Assembly: GCF_000166335.1 (NCBI RefSeq)
Contig: NC_014657.1
Location: 1,418,501 to 1,482,500 of the forward strand
Length of the DNA stretch: 64,000 nt
Origin: Caldicellulosiruptor owensensis OL
Lineage (GTDB): Bacteria > Bacillota > Thermoanaerobacteria > Caldicellulosiruptorales > Caldicellulosiruptoraceae
Direction of reading: 5' to 3'
The stretch's first letter is position 1, and every line of letters begins with the position of its first letter. Below the pieces are notes generated by a model. The model saw only the letters and a program-made list of their open reading frames with translations, was not told where the DNA came from and did not search any database. Both the position numbers and the translations under genes were made by a program. Shown in pieces: positions 28,206 to 38,350 of the stretch.

Positions 28206-29078
28206 TCAATAATTAGTTATAATAACTTCTTTATGACCTGTTCTCTTTCCTGCACTTGAATTAATAAGCCTTTTTGCTTCTATTACCTCAAGGTTGTAAC
28301 TTTTATAAAGATCTCTTATAAATTCTGAATCTGAGTTGCTTATCATAACAAAACAACCCTTTTTGCTAAGATTATCACAAACATTTTTCAGCCTTACCTG
28401 TTCCTCTTTTGTAAAACCTGCAACTGTGTAGTCAGTAAAATTAGCTGTTTTGGACACAGGCATGTATGGAGGATCGAAATATACAAAATCAAACTCAGAA
28501 GCTTTCTTCACCGCTTCTTCAAAGTCTGCATGTAAAATTTCAACAGACTGTAGCATTTCTGAAAAGGCAAATATTTCTTCACTGGTTGGCATTTTAGGAT
28601 TTTTATATCTTCCAAAAGGAACATTGAATTCGCCCTTTGAATTCACCCTGTAAAGCCCATTGTAACAGTGCCTGTTTAAATAAAGTAACAATACTGCTTT
28701 AAGTAAGTTTTCATTTTCAATTGTATTCAGATTTTTTATCTTAATAGAATTGTAAAGTTCTCTTGCTTTATAGTAATGGTCTTCAGTATTTTTAAAATCT
28801 AAATTTTTAATATAGTAAACTACCTCATCTGGACAATTTTTAATTGCAGTGTAAAGGTTTATGAGTTCAAGATTAATATCTGAAACGACAGCATTTTGTA
28901 AAATTCCTTTATTGTAAAGTTCTATCAAAAGTGCTCCACCACCCAAAAAGGGTTCAAAATATGTGGAAAAATGGCTTGGCAGCTTTTCGATCAAGATTTT
29001 TATTATTTGCCTTTTACCTCCTGCCCACTTCACTATGGGCACAACTTTTTGGCGAAAAAAAGTAACTTGAGTCCTCAT
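28206..29078 (-). CDS. DNA adenine methyltransferase (Dam/DpnM type) of the restriction-modification system
   Basis: 290 residues: motif X KWAGGKRQ, motif I FEPFLGGGALL, motif IV DPPYMPVSKTANFTDYT, and VISNSDSEF. This is the group-alpha N6-adenine order of the Dam/DpnIIA/EcoRV methylase family; GATC or a related site is possible but cannot be read directly. ATG at 29078; ribosome binding site GGAG 12 bases upstream. It is transcribed before its endonuclease, which protects the host when the pair is first expressed. Bordered by transposase debris, suggesting acquisition by transfer. Confidence 0.93.
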   Translation of the reverse strand: MRTQVTFFRQKVVPIVKWAGGKRQIIKILIEKLPSHFSTYFEPFLGGGALLIELYNKGILQNAVVSDINLELINLYTAIKNCPDEVVYYIKNLDFKNTEDHYYKARELYNSIKIKNLNTIENENLLKAVLLLYLNRHCYNGLYRVNSKGEFNVPFGRYKNPKMPTSEEIFAFSEMLQSVEILHADFEEAVKKASEFDFVYFDPPYMPVSKTANFTDYTVAGFTKEEQVRLKNVCDNLSKKGCFVMISNSDSEFIRDLYKSYNLEVIEAKRLINSSAGKRTGHKEVIITNY

Positions 29079-29119
29079 TGCAAAACCATACTCCAGATTT
29101 AAAATTAACTATTGATTTG

Positions 29120-29148
29120 ATTATACCATACATTTGTTTGGTGTGCAA
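29120..29148 (-). promoter_or_regulatory. Promoter of the restriction-modification operon
   Basis: TTGCAC (29143-29148), 17-base spacer, TATAAT (29120-29125) on the minus strand, about 40 bases before the methyltransferase. Confidence 0.72.
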
Positions 29149-29155
29149 GGATTTA

Positions 29156-29445
29156 ATGTTTTATGCTCGAATAGGTATAGAGATATTTACCACAACGAAA
29201 GAATGTGCGAAAATAGTGAGAAGAAACAAAAATATTTTGAGGGTAAAAAATATGGAATTTTTAAGAAGTAAAGAAGGGAAAATGTTATATAAGCAAAGGA
29301 CAAAAATAGAAAGATTATTTGGGAAGTTAAAAGGAGAATACAATTTAGAACAAGTAAGGTTAAGAGGTTTTAGAACATATAAGAGGCATGTGGACTGGAT
29401 TATGATTACTTATTTGATAGAGGTCCATATTAAAAAAATTGAAAA
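29156..29445 (+). pseudogene. C-terminal fragment of a DDE transposase
   Basis: The open frame contains MLYKQRTKIERLFGKLKGEY, then QVRLRGFRTYKRHVDWIM and ITYLIEVHIKKIE, the IERxFGxLK and RVRG pattern seen in the C-terminal part of DDE transposases (IS4/IS1182-like). The N-terminal two thirds with the first two catalytic residues is missing and no start or ribosome binding site suits it. A relic next to the restriction-modification operon. Confidence 0.62.
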
Positions 29446-29598
29446 CTGTAAATTTTCTTTTAAATACACGGTTGCTGCCTTCTCTTTTTCTACACTTTTT
29501 TCATACCTTGATACAATATATTTTTTGAGTCCTGTCATAACAAAAAAATACAATATCAAAAATATCAGATTTGCTATGACATTTTTAATCCACAGCAC
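29410..29598 (-). CDS. Hypothetical small membrane protein, C terminus possibly replaced by transposase debris
   Basis: 62 residues starting at GTG with a strong GGAGGAG four bases before it. A single transmembrane helix (VIANLIFLILYFFVMTGL) is followed by a charged tail (KYIVSRYEKSVEKEKAATV). The last dozen codons overlap, antiparallel, the transposase fragment, so the original C terminus may have been lost. Function unknown; the strong ribosome binding site and membrane topology are the reasons to call it. Confidence 0.45.
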   Translation of the reverse strand: MLWIKNVIANLIFLILYFFVMTGLKKYIVSRYEKSVEKEKAATVYLKENLQFSIFLIWTSIK

Positions 29599-29812
29599 AA
29601 AACTCCTCCTCCCATCTTTTACAAACTAACTTTGAATATTTATAACAATAACATTTTATAACAAAAAATCCTTCAAATCAACAACAATAGTTTTGCATTT
29701 CAGAAATTAAAAAAAAAGAGCAGATAATAGTTTTTAGAAGAAAAAGCCCAAATTAAAGAGCAAATATCCGAAAAAATCAAAAAAATTTTAAAAAATTTGA
29801 CTTTTTCTGACC

Positions 29813-29840
29813 TTGACAAAGTATTAATTTGTAATAATAT
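29813..29840 (+). promoter_or_regulatory. Promoter of the KaiC-like operon
   Basis: TTGACA (29813-29818), 16-base spacer, TAATAT (29835-29840). Transcription would begin near 29847, leaving a leader of about 50 bases with a hairpin. Confidence 0.75.
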
Positions 29841-29863
29841 TTAATATTGGAAGGTTGTACGGT

Positions 29864-29887
29864 CCTCCTTTAAAGAACGAAAGGAGG
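29864..29887 (+). promoter_or_regulatory. Hairpin burying the ribosome binding site of the KaiC-like gene
   Basis: CCTCCTTT (29864-29871) is perfectly complementary to AAAGGAGG (29880-29887) across an 8-base loop. The right arm is the whole Shine-Dalgarno sequence of the gene starting at 29897, so the leader RNA can hide it. This suggests temperature- or protein-dependent translation. Confidence 0.7.
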
Positions 29888-29896
29888 TGCAATAAA

Positions 29897-30835
29897 GTGG
29901 CAGCAAAAGAGACCACAGTTCAGAAAACTCAAGATACAGCAGCTCCAAAAACTCAAGAGACAACTATTCTACAAGATGCTGTGAAGCTCAAAGACCTATC
30001 TAAAGCTGCACCTGAACTTTTTGGTGTAAAGACAGGAGTTGAAGGTATAGACAAGTTATTTTACAAGCTTGAGTTTTCAAAAGACCAGGAAAAACTTGTA
30101 ATAAAACCACTTGGTGGAATTCCTTCATACTCTGTTATAAACGTAAGTGGTGTTGCAGACACAGGTAAAAGCCTTTTTGCTGAACAATTTGCAGTTACGC
30201 AGGCAAATGAGGGAAATAATGTTCTGTACATTACTGTTGAGACACCTGCTGAGTTTTTGTACTCATCACTGTTATTTCGTGCAAATGCAATGAATATCGA
30301 CAAATCTAAAGTGGAAGAAAACATTTATATACTTGATGTGACAAGAGATTTTAACATACGTGGAAACATAAATAATTTTATAAAGACTATTGATAATGCC
30401 GCATCAAAGTTTAACATAAAAAATGTTGTTATTGACTCTATTACTGGATTCTTCGAGTCGAAGGAAATCTATGCTCGAGAGATCGTAAGAACAATTTATA
30501 ACTTTTTGAAATCAAAAAAACTTACTACCCTTATGATTTCCCAGAAGAGAAGTGGACAAGAACAGCTGTCAGCTGAGGCTGCAGGTGGATATGCTGTGAG
30601 CCACATTGTAGATGGTACAATTGTATTTTCAAAACAGGTTATCATGAACAAGTTTGACAGCTCTACTTTCAAAAAACCAATTGGTGAGATTATACGTCTT
30701 TTGAGGGTTGATGGCTGCAGAATGTGCGGTCACGACTCAAAAACATATGTGTTTGAAATAGACCAAACAGGACTTATTAAGGTTTTATATCCTCTTACAA
30801 GTATTACAAATTATAATTTAAACGAAAAAAATTAA
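29897..30835 (+). CDS. KaiC-like RecA-superfamily ATPase
   Basis: 312 residues from a GTG preceded by AAGGAGGTG. After a 40-residue Gln/Thr-rich tail comes GVKTGVEGIDKLF, Walker A GVADTGKS (85-92), a likely catalytic glutamate in YITVETPAEF (E115), Walker B NVVIDSITGFFES, and MISQKRSG. One KaiC domain only, so not a cyanobacterial clock protein. Near the C terminus CRMCGHDSKTYVFEI has a CxxC next to His that may bind metal and resembles the end of archaeal KaiC-like proteins. Single-domain KaiC-like ATPases are thought to be signalling hubs. The next gene, 23 bases downstream, is a small HTH protein and probably its partner. Confidence 0.85.
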   Translation: MAAKETTVQKTQDTAAPKTQETTILQDAVKLKDLSKAAPELFGVKTGVEGIDKLFYKLEFSKDQEKLVIKPLGGIPSYSVINVSGVADTGKSLFAEQFAVTQANEGNNVLYITVETPAEFLYSSLLFRANAMNIDKSKVEENIYILDVTRDFNIRGNINNFIKTIDNAASKFNIKNVVIDSITGFFESKEIYAREIVRTIYNFLKSKKLTTLMISQKRSGQEQLSAEAAGGYAVSHIVDGTIVFSKQVIMNKFDSSTFKKPIGEIIRLLRVDGCRMCGHDSKTYVFEIDQTGLIKVLYPLTSITNYNLNEKN

Positions 30836-30858
30836 AAGATTATACAGGGGGGCTGGTC

Positions 30859-31233
30859 ATGAAAAAAATTGAGCTTTTAAAACAAGATATGGATAAAGTG
30901 ATAAAAGAAATATTTATGATTGCTATAGACATCTTGGGTGGTCCTAAAAAACTTGTTGAGTACAAAAGGCTTACATGGCTAGCATCATTGATGGAAGCAA
31001 TATTTGTGATTTATCTTCATAACGAAGAAAACAAATCAGCAGACGAAATTGCTGAGTTTTTAGGAATCAGCAGTCAAACAGCAAAGACAATCTTGCAAAG
31101 CAAACCCGAATATGCTCAAATGAAATTAGAAAACTCAGAAAGTAGCGAAAAAACCCATATTGCAGGCGGTATAGCTAAGATTGCATACAAAAAATGGAAA
31201 GAAGAAAATGAAAAAGGCTCTATGGCAGTCTAA
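30859..31233 (+). CDS. Small helical protein with putative HTH, partner of the KaiC-like ATPase
   Basis: 124 residues, all helical by appearance. The segment ADEIAEFLGISSQTAKTIL (about 62-80) is a clean helix-turn-helix. The N-terminal half (IKEIFMIAIDILGGPKK, WLASLMEAIFVIYLH) is a hydrophobic dimer-like region. No known family recognised. GGGGGG precedes the ATG. It shares the promoter of the KaiC-like gene and ends in a terminator, so the two form a closed operon. Confidence 0.75.
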   Translation: MKKIELLKQDMDKVIKEIFMIAIDILGGPKKLVEYKRLTWLASLMEAIFVIYLHNEENKSADEIAEFLGISSQTAKTILQSKPEYAQMKLENSESSEKTHIAGGIAKIAYKKWKEENEKGSMAV

Positions 31234-31256
31234 GGAGGCATAGAGCCTTAATTTCT
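31216..31256. terminator. Terminator between the KaiC-like operon and cysK
   Basis: GGCTCTATG (31216-31224) pairs with CATAGAGCC (31239-31247), followed by TTAATTTC. The left arm lies inside the final codons of the HTH gene. Confidence 0.75.
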
Positions 31257-31257
31257 A

Positions 31258-32184
31258 TTATATCCCAACATCAAACAAATCAGTAGACAAATACCTCTCT
31301 CCAGTGTCTGGAAGAAGAACAACAATCATCTTTTTCTTATTTTCCTGTTTTCTGGCAACTTCAACAGCAGCATAGAGTGCTGCACCAGATGATATTCCAA
31401 CTAAAATACCTTCTTCTCTTGCTAAATATCTCGACATCTCATACGCATCTTCAGATTTTACCTTTATTATTTGATCATATATTTTCGTGTTCAACACCTT
31501 TGGAACAAATCCCGCACCAATTCCCTGTATTTTATGAGGACGCGGGGTTTCCCCTGATAAAACTGCAGAATCAAAAGGTTCAACTGCCACAATCTTAACA
31601 GTGGGCTTTTTTTCTTTTAAAACCTCACCAACACCTGTGAGTGTTCCACCCGTGCCAACCCCAGCAACAAATATGTCAACATTACCATTTGTATCATTCC
31701 AAATCTCAAGTGCGGTTGTTTTTCTGTGAATTTCAGGGTTTGAAAGGTTTTCAAACTGCTGTGGCATAAATGCATTCGGAGTTGAATTATAAATTTCAAA
31801 AGCTTTTTCAATTGCCCCTTTCATGCCTTTTTCACCGGGTGTCAAAACTATCTGGGCACCGTATGCCCTTAGAAGTTTTCTTCTTTCAATGCTCATTGTC
31901 TCTGGCATTGTTAGAATAAGCTTATATCCTTTAACAGCACAAACCATAGCAAGAGCAATACCTGTATTGCCACTTGTTGGCTCAATTATAACTGTATCTT
32001 TGTTTATTAACCCCCTCTTTTCAGCATCTTCAATCATAGCAAGTCCAATTCTATCTTTTACACTTCCACCAGGATTAAAATATTCTACTTTTGCCACTAT
32101 CTCTGCATCAAGATCTTTTGAAAGCTTATTTAGTCTTACCAGAGGCGTTTTACCAATCAGTTCTAAAATACTGTTATGAATCAT
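31258..32184 (-). CDS. cysK: Cysteine synthase A (O-acetylserine sulfhydrylase)
   Basis: PLP enzyme making cysteine from O-acetylserine and sulfide. 308 residues from the ATG ending at 32184: [20 protein letters not shown], the PLP lysine in NPGGSVKDR, the substrate loop [12 protein letters not shown], and [10 protein letters not shown] for phosphate binding. The frame is open 33 codons further upstream, but the family start and the GGGGGT seven bases before this ATG decide it. Stands alone, convergent with the KaiC-like operon. Confidence 0.97.
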   Translation of the reverse strand: MIHNSILELIGKTPLVRLNKLSKDLDAEIVAKVEYFNPGGSVKDRIGLAMIEDAEKRGLINKDTVIIEPTSGNTGIALAMVCAVKGYKLILTMPETMSIERRKLLRAYGAQIVLTPGEKGMKGAIEKAFEIYNSTPNAFMPQQFENLSNPEIHRKTTALEIWNDTNGNVDIFVAGVGTGGTLTGVGEVLKEKKPTVKIVAVEPFDSAVLSGETPRPHKIQGIGAGFVPKVLNTKIYDQIIKVKSEDAYEMSRYLAREEGILVGISSGAALYAAVEVARKQENKKKMIVVLLPDTGERYLSTDLFDVGI

Positions 32185-32275
32185 TGATATACCCCCAATT
32201 CCAATCGAAATAGTATGTTTTAATTTTATTATAAACCTTTTTTGTGTAAATGTCAAAAAAAAATAATGTGGTTTT

Positions 32276-32584
32276 TTACTCACTCTTTTGCTTTGAAAGT
32301 TCTTCTCTTATTATTTCTCTTATTCTCTCCTCTGATATAATTTCTGATTTTGTTGCAAGGTTCATCTTGTTCAAAATATTCTCAACCTGTTTTGCAATAT
32401 AATTGTTCAGCTCCCTTTTCTGCTCTTCACCCTTTTCTATAATCTTATTTACCATTTCCTGCACTTCATTTTTGCTAATTTCACCTTTTTCAGCAAGCTC
32501 ATTCACAAACTTTTCTACTTTTTCTTTTGAGACGGCAAAAACTCCAAGCCCAACGCTGATAATCTTTTCTAATAAATCTTTCAT
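32276..32584 (-). CDS. Phasin-like helical protein
   Basis: 102 residues, almost wholly helical: [21 protein letters not shown] followed by a coiled-coil-like [23 protein letters not shown] and [13 protein letters not shown]. Matches the small phasin / polyhydroxyalkanoate-regulator family that in Firmicutes sits beside a ubiB gene, as here (20 bases away). No PHA synthase is in view, so the PHA name is historical; a scaffolding role at the membrane is possible. Confidence 0.8.
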   Translation of the reverse strand: MKDLLEKIISVGLGVFAVSKEKVEKFVNELAEKGEISKNEVQEMVNKIIEKGEEQKRELNNYIAKQVENILNKMNLATKSEIISEERIREIIREELSKQKSE

Positions 32585-32604
32585 TTTTTACACCTCCACA
32601 AATA

Positions 32605-34248
32605 TCATTTTTCTTTTCTTATAATCATAACAAGCATGATTATAATAAGAACAATCAATATTAATATACCCAATCTTAAAGCCCATAAATACCATGCTGA
32701 TAAAATTGTTTTATATAAGGCTGGGGAAAGCAAACCTCCAACTGTCATACCTGCAATTATTATACTTACCGAAAGAAGAATCACTGCAAGCGAAATTTTG
32801 TTTGCAAGCCTCTCCATTTGATGCAAAATTTTTTCTATATTTTTTATCTCAATATTAACTGTAAGTTCGTCATCTTCAAGTTTTTCTAATATTGTCTCTG
32901 TCTTTTTGGGCAAAAACTCAAGTAAATTAAAGTAAGATGATAAGATGTTAAACAAATTAGCAATACTTAGTTTAGAAACCCTGTTTTTGAACACAAGCCT
33001 GTTTACATACGGCAAAATCGCTTCTAAAATACTTAAATCAACTTTCAAAAGAGCAATGTCATTCTCAAGAAGACTGAGGGTTCTTCCAAATAGAACAAAC
33101 TGCTGTGGAATTTTTAGCTTGTACCTAAACGTAAGCTTAAACACATCATTGAACACATCTGCTACCTTAATAGAACTGATGGGCTGGTTTATATAGTGAC
33201 TAACAATACTTTCAATATCAGTGTAAAACTTGTTGGCATCAATACCTTTTTGAATTATCCCAAGCTCTTTAAAAGCTTTTAATGTCTTTTTTTTATCATT
33301 CAGAACTATTCCCAAAAGTAAATTAGAAAGATTTTCTCTATCCTGCCTGCTGAGATATCCTACCATCCCAAAGTCCACAAAAGCAATTTCAAAATTGTCT
33401 GTAATTAAAATATTACCTGGATGAGGGTCTGCATGAAATACTCCAAGCTCAAATATTTGGGAAAGATAAAGATTCACAAGTTTTTTGCCAAGTTTCATTC
33501 TCTCTATCAAGGGAATTTTCTCAACATCTATAGTACCTAATGTCTTTGCCTCAACAAAACTTGTAATAAGCACCTCTTCAGAGCAAAGCTCATCATACAC
33601 ATCAGGAATAATAACTTCCTTGGCTGAAAGAGCTTTCCTGAGCTTTTTTATGTTGTTTTGTTCAAACCTGAAATCTATCTCTTTTAGAAGTACATTTGCA
33701 ACTTCATCAACTATAGCCGAAAAACTCACAATATTCCTTACTGGTGAATATTTATCTAAAATCGCGCTTATTCTTTTTAATATCTCTATATCAGTTTTAA
33801 CTTCATTATCAACATTAGGTCTTCTTATTTTCACAGCGACCTTTTTGCCATCTATATAACCTATGTGGACCTGACCAATCGAAGCTGTTGCAATTGGCTC
33901 TTTTTCTATATACTCAAACTTATCAAAAATATCGTTTCTGACTAAAATACTCTTTGCTTCATCAAAGGAAAATGGTTTTACCTTTTCCTGAAGATTTTTA
34001 AGCTCTGCTATAATATCCTCCGGCACAAGGTCAGGTCTGTTTGCAAGAAGTTGCCCCATCTTTATAAAAGTTGTTCCAAGTTCCTCCAGAGCACTTTTAA
34101 GCCTCTGTCCCCTGTTTGCCTTGTTATCAGAAAACCTTTTAAATTTTACAAACGGTGTGTTGCTAAAGACGTACCCAAAACCATGTTTTACAAAGACATT
34201 TATTATAAACCTGAGCCTGTTTATCCTTTTTCTTTTTGTGTTTGGCAA
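32605..34248 (-). CDS. ubiB: UbiB/ABC1-family atypical protein kinase
   Basis: 547 residues. The ABC1 kinase-like domain includes LKSALEELGTTFIKMGQLLANR (KxGQ motif), EKEPIATASIGQVHIGYIDGKKVAVKIRRP (Ala-rich nucleotide loop and Lys), FHADPHPGNILI and FVDFGMVGYL (catalytic-like loops). Two hydrophobic helices near the C terminus (SLAVILLSVSIIIAGMTVGGL and LRLGILILIVLIIIMLVM) anchor it in the membrane. In ubiquinone makers it aids quinone synthesis; here, in an anaerobe without that pathway, the role is unclear. It lies six bases after ligA. Confidence 0.9.
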   Translation of the reverse strand: MPNTKRKRINRLRFIINVFVKHGFGYVFSNTPFVKFKRFSDNKANRGQRLKSALEELGTTFIKMGQLLANRPDLVPEDIIAELKNLQEKVKPFSFDEAKSILVRNDIFDKFEYIEKEPIATASIGQVHIGYIDGKKVAVKIRRPNVDNEVKTDIEILKRISAILDKYSPVRNIVSFSAIVDEVANVLLKEIDFRFEQNNIKKLRKALSAKEVIIPDVYDELCSEEVLITSFVEAKTLGTIDVEKIPLIERMKLGKKLVNLYLSQIFELGVFHADPHPGNILITDNFEIAFVDFGMVGYLSRQDRENLSNLLLGIVLNDKKKTLKAFKELGIIQKGIDANKFYTDIESIVSHYINQPISSIKVADVFNDVFKLTFRYKLKIPQQFVLFGRTLSLLENDIALLKVDLSILEAILPYVNRLVFKNRVSKLSIANLFNILSSYFNLLEFLPKKTETILEKLEDDELTVNIEIKNIEKILHQMERLANKISLAVILLSVSIIIAGMTVGGLLSPALYKTILSAWYLWALRLGILILIVLIIIMLVMIIRKEK

Positions 34249-34254
34249 ACAAAC

Positions 34255-36285
<2,031 letters not shown>

Positions 36286-36319
36286 TCACCCTCTTTTTGT
36301 ACAATTTTGAAATTTAGAT

Positions 36320-37420
36320 TTAGTAAATATTTGTAAAGCTGGTTTTGATTTTGGACTTGTGTATCTTCAGCTCATCTTTTTTCTTAAAGTCTTCAAAAAG
36401 GTTGTAAACTATATCCACAAATACCTTCTCACTCTCATAATGACCAAGCTCTATTATGCTCATGGATAGCGACTTTGCCAGCAAAATCCCGTGATAACCA
36501 ACTTCCCCTGTGATAAGACAGTCTGCACCTTTGAAATATGCATCTTTTATAAGGTCCTTACCAGAACCACTGACAATGGCTATCTTTTTAAAAACATCTT
36601 TTTGAATACTTGCTTTTACAAAGTCAAGATTCAGCTTTTTTTTCAGCTCCAAAATAAGCTCTTTTGCCAAAACTTCTCTTTCGCCAACAACTCCTAAACT
36701 CTCATATGAAATTTCGTTTTCAAGTCTGTATATATCATATGCGACCTCTTCATAAGGATGAGCTTTTAACATTGATTTTATTACATTTTTGAGCTTATCT
36801 TCAGACACTATGCTCTCAAGTCTTACCTCTTGAACCTTTTCAAGCCTCCCCACCTGTCCCAAAAAAGGTTTTGCACCTTCCTGAGGCTTGAAACTACCTT
36901 CTCCTTCGACTGCAAAAAAGCAGTGGCTGTATTTCCCAACAAAGCCCGCACCTTCATTTGCCATTGCCTCTAACACATTCTGAACATAGTCTAACGGCAC
37001 ATACACAACAACTTTATAATACCCATTTTTTTGTTTGATGCTCAAACCCTCAATGTTTTCAAGACCTATGAGATTGGCAAGCCAGTGATTTATACCGTGT
37101 TTTGAGACATCTGCACTGGTGTGAGCAGAGTATATATTTATGCCGTTCTTGATAGCATCTATAATAATCCTTCCTTCTGGTGTGTCATCTTTTATGCTTT
37201 TAATTCCCTGAAAAATAAGGGGATGATGAGAAATTATAAGCTTTGCCCCAAGCAAGATAGCTTCTTTTAAAACCTCCTCTGTCACATCGACACATATCAA
37301 AACCGAATCTACCTTGTCTGAATAACTTCCAACCTGAAGACCGCAGTTGTCCCATTCATATGAGAGCTTTTTGGGAAAATAGGTTTCTATAAACGAAATT
37401 ATCTCCTGAACACTTACCAC
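36320..37420 (-). CDS. Nif3-like dinuclear metal-centre protein (YqfO family)
   Basis: 366 residues: LSYEWDNCGLQVGSY, LIISHHPLIFQGIK (metal-binding HH), IYSAHTSADVS, and near the end GELGYHG-like GEVGYHGILLAKSL and ELGHYESEK. An inserted middle domain (about 125-225, PII-like) is the YqfO arrangement. It has been proposed as GTP cyclohydrolase type I-like in some annotations, but the role is unsettled. Its GTG start overlaps the trmK stop by seven bases, the usual trmK-nif3 pairing. Confidence 0.9.
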   Translation of the reverse strand: MVSVQEIISFIETYFPKKLSYEWDNCGLQVGSYSDKVDSVLICVDVTEEVLKEAILLGAKLIISHHPLIFQGIKSIKDDTPEGRIIIDAIKNGINIYSAHTSADVSKHGINHWLANLIGLENIEGLSIKQKNGYYKVVVYVPLDYVQNVLEAMANEGAGFVGKYSHCFFAVEGEGSFKPQEGAKPFLGQVGRLEKVQEVRLESIVSEDKLKNVIKSMLKAHPYEEVAYDIYRLENEISYESLGVVGEREVLAKELILELKKKLNLDFVKASIQKDVFKKIAIVSGSGKDLIKDAYFKGADCLITGEVGYHGILLAKSLSMSIIELGHYESEKVFVDIVYNLFEDFKKKDELKIHKSKIKTSFTNIY

Positions 37421-38079
37421 TTTTTCAATTCCTCCTCAATCATAGTTAAAACCTTTTCTTCATATGAGGTATCTAAAAAACTCTTCGTTTTCATCCCCAT
37501 GATTTTTTGCATCTTTTCTTTCATTTTCAAAAGAAATTCATAACCTTCTTCTGTTCTGTAAAGAATGTGTCTTCCAATGTAAATATCTTTATCTGAAAAA
37601 GATATTTTTTCCGGCAAGTAGATAGATTTTATAATAACATAAAACCTATCTTTGTCTTTTATAACCTTTTCCATTAATATATCAAACCCATTTTCAAACA
37701 GCCACTTTCTTAAAAGTTCAATATCTTTCATTGGTTGTAATACCAAGGTGGTATTAGATATTTTGTCTTTTGCCCTGGATAAAATACTACAGATGTTTTC
37801 TGCTCCCATTCCTGCTATAACAGCTTCATCAACTTCTTCTTCAATTGGGTCAAATCCGTTGCCAAGCAAAAACTCTATTTTATCATCTACATTTTCTTTC
37901 TTAGAAAGCTCTTTTGCTTTCAAAAGGGGCTGAAAATTGATGTCAACTGCAAAGGCTTTATTTGCAATTTCTCTTTTGATAGCTTCTACCGCAACATACC
38001 CGTGGTCACATCCTATATCAGCAAGAGTATTGCACCTATCCAAAAGATTTATGATTTCTTCAATTCGCTTTGAAATCAC
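37414..38079 (-). CDS. trmK: tRNA (adenine22-N1)-methyltransferase TrmK
   Basis: 221 residues: RIEEIINLLDRCNTLADIGCDHGYVAV (SAM motif I), AFAVDINFQPL, and AVIAGMGAENICSIL with the NPPY-like region replaced by the family signature. Methylates N1 of A22 in tRNA. Starts with GTG ending at 38079, AAAGG five bases upstream. First gene of the trmK-nif3 operon. Confidence 0.93.
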   Translation of the reverse strand: MISKRIEEIINLLDRCNTLADIGCDHGYVAVEAIKREIANKAFAVDINFQPLLKAKELSKKENVDDKIEFLLGNGFDPIEEEVDEAVIAGMGAENICSILSRAKDKISNTTLVLQPMKDIELLRKWLFENGFDILMEKVIKDKDRFYVIIKSIYLPEKISFSDKDIYIGRHILYRTEEGYEFLLKMKEKMQKIMGMKTKSFLDTSYEEKVLTMIEEELKKW

Positions 38080-38330
38080 TAAAACCTTTCTCCCCAGAAT
38101 TTATCTTTTTCTTTCTAATAACAATTATAATTTTTGTCAATAATAATATCAAACACTTTCTGGCAGGAATAAAAGAAATGAAAAAGCCAAGTGATATTGA
38201 AAGAATAACCGAAACACTGCAAAACTATTTGAATCTTAGCAAAGAAGATAGTCAACGCGATCTCAAGACAACCATAGAAAATCAAAATACACCAATTTTT
38301 AAAAAATTAGAAGAAAAAAAGAGGTTGTGA
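38070..38330 (+). CDS. Possible small membrane protein (uncertain start)
   Basis: The open frame could begin at TTG 38070 (86 residues), giving one transmembrane helix (FIFFFLITIIIFVNNNI) and a charged tail (MKKPSDIERITETLQNYL, then DSQRDLKTTIENQN). The only ATG is at 38177, which would drop the helix. No good ribosome binding site precedes either. The tail looks like real protein sequence and a terminator follows at the right place, but the call is weak. Confidence 0.35.
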   Translation: MKSLKPFSPEFIFFFLITIIIFVNNNIKHFLAGIKEMKKPSDIERITETLQNYLNLSKEDSQRDLKTTIENQNTPIFKKLEEKKRL

Positions 38331-38350
38331 GAAACTTACACAACCTCTTT
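38318..38350. terminator. Bidirectional terminator
   Basis: AAAGAGGTTGTG (38318-38329) pairs with CACAACCTCTTT (38339-38350), with an A-rich left flank and T-rich right flank, so it works in both directions, including the end of the minus-strand alpha/alpha-barrel gene. Confidence 0.85.

Noticed and set aside
29855..29896. Upstream TTG start of the KaiC-like gene
   Set aside because: It would place the start before the AAGGAGGTG that serves the GTG at 29897, and it has no usable site of its own.
32136..32283. Longer cysK start
   Set aside because: The first 33 codons of the longer frame do not match the family and the ribosome binding site lies before the later ATG.
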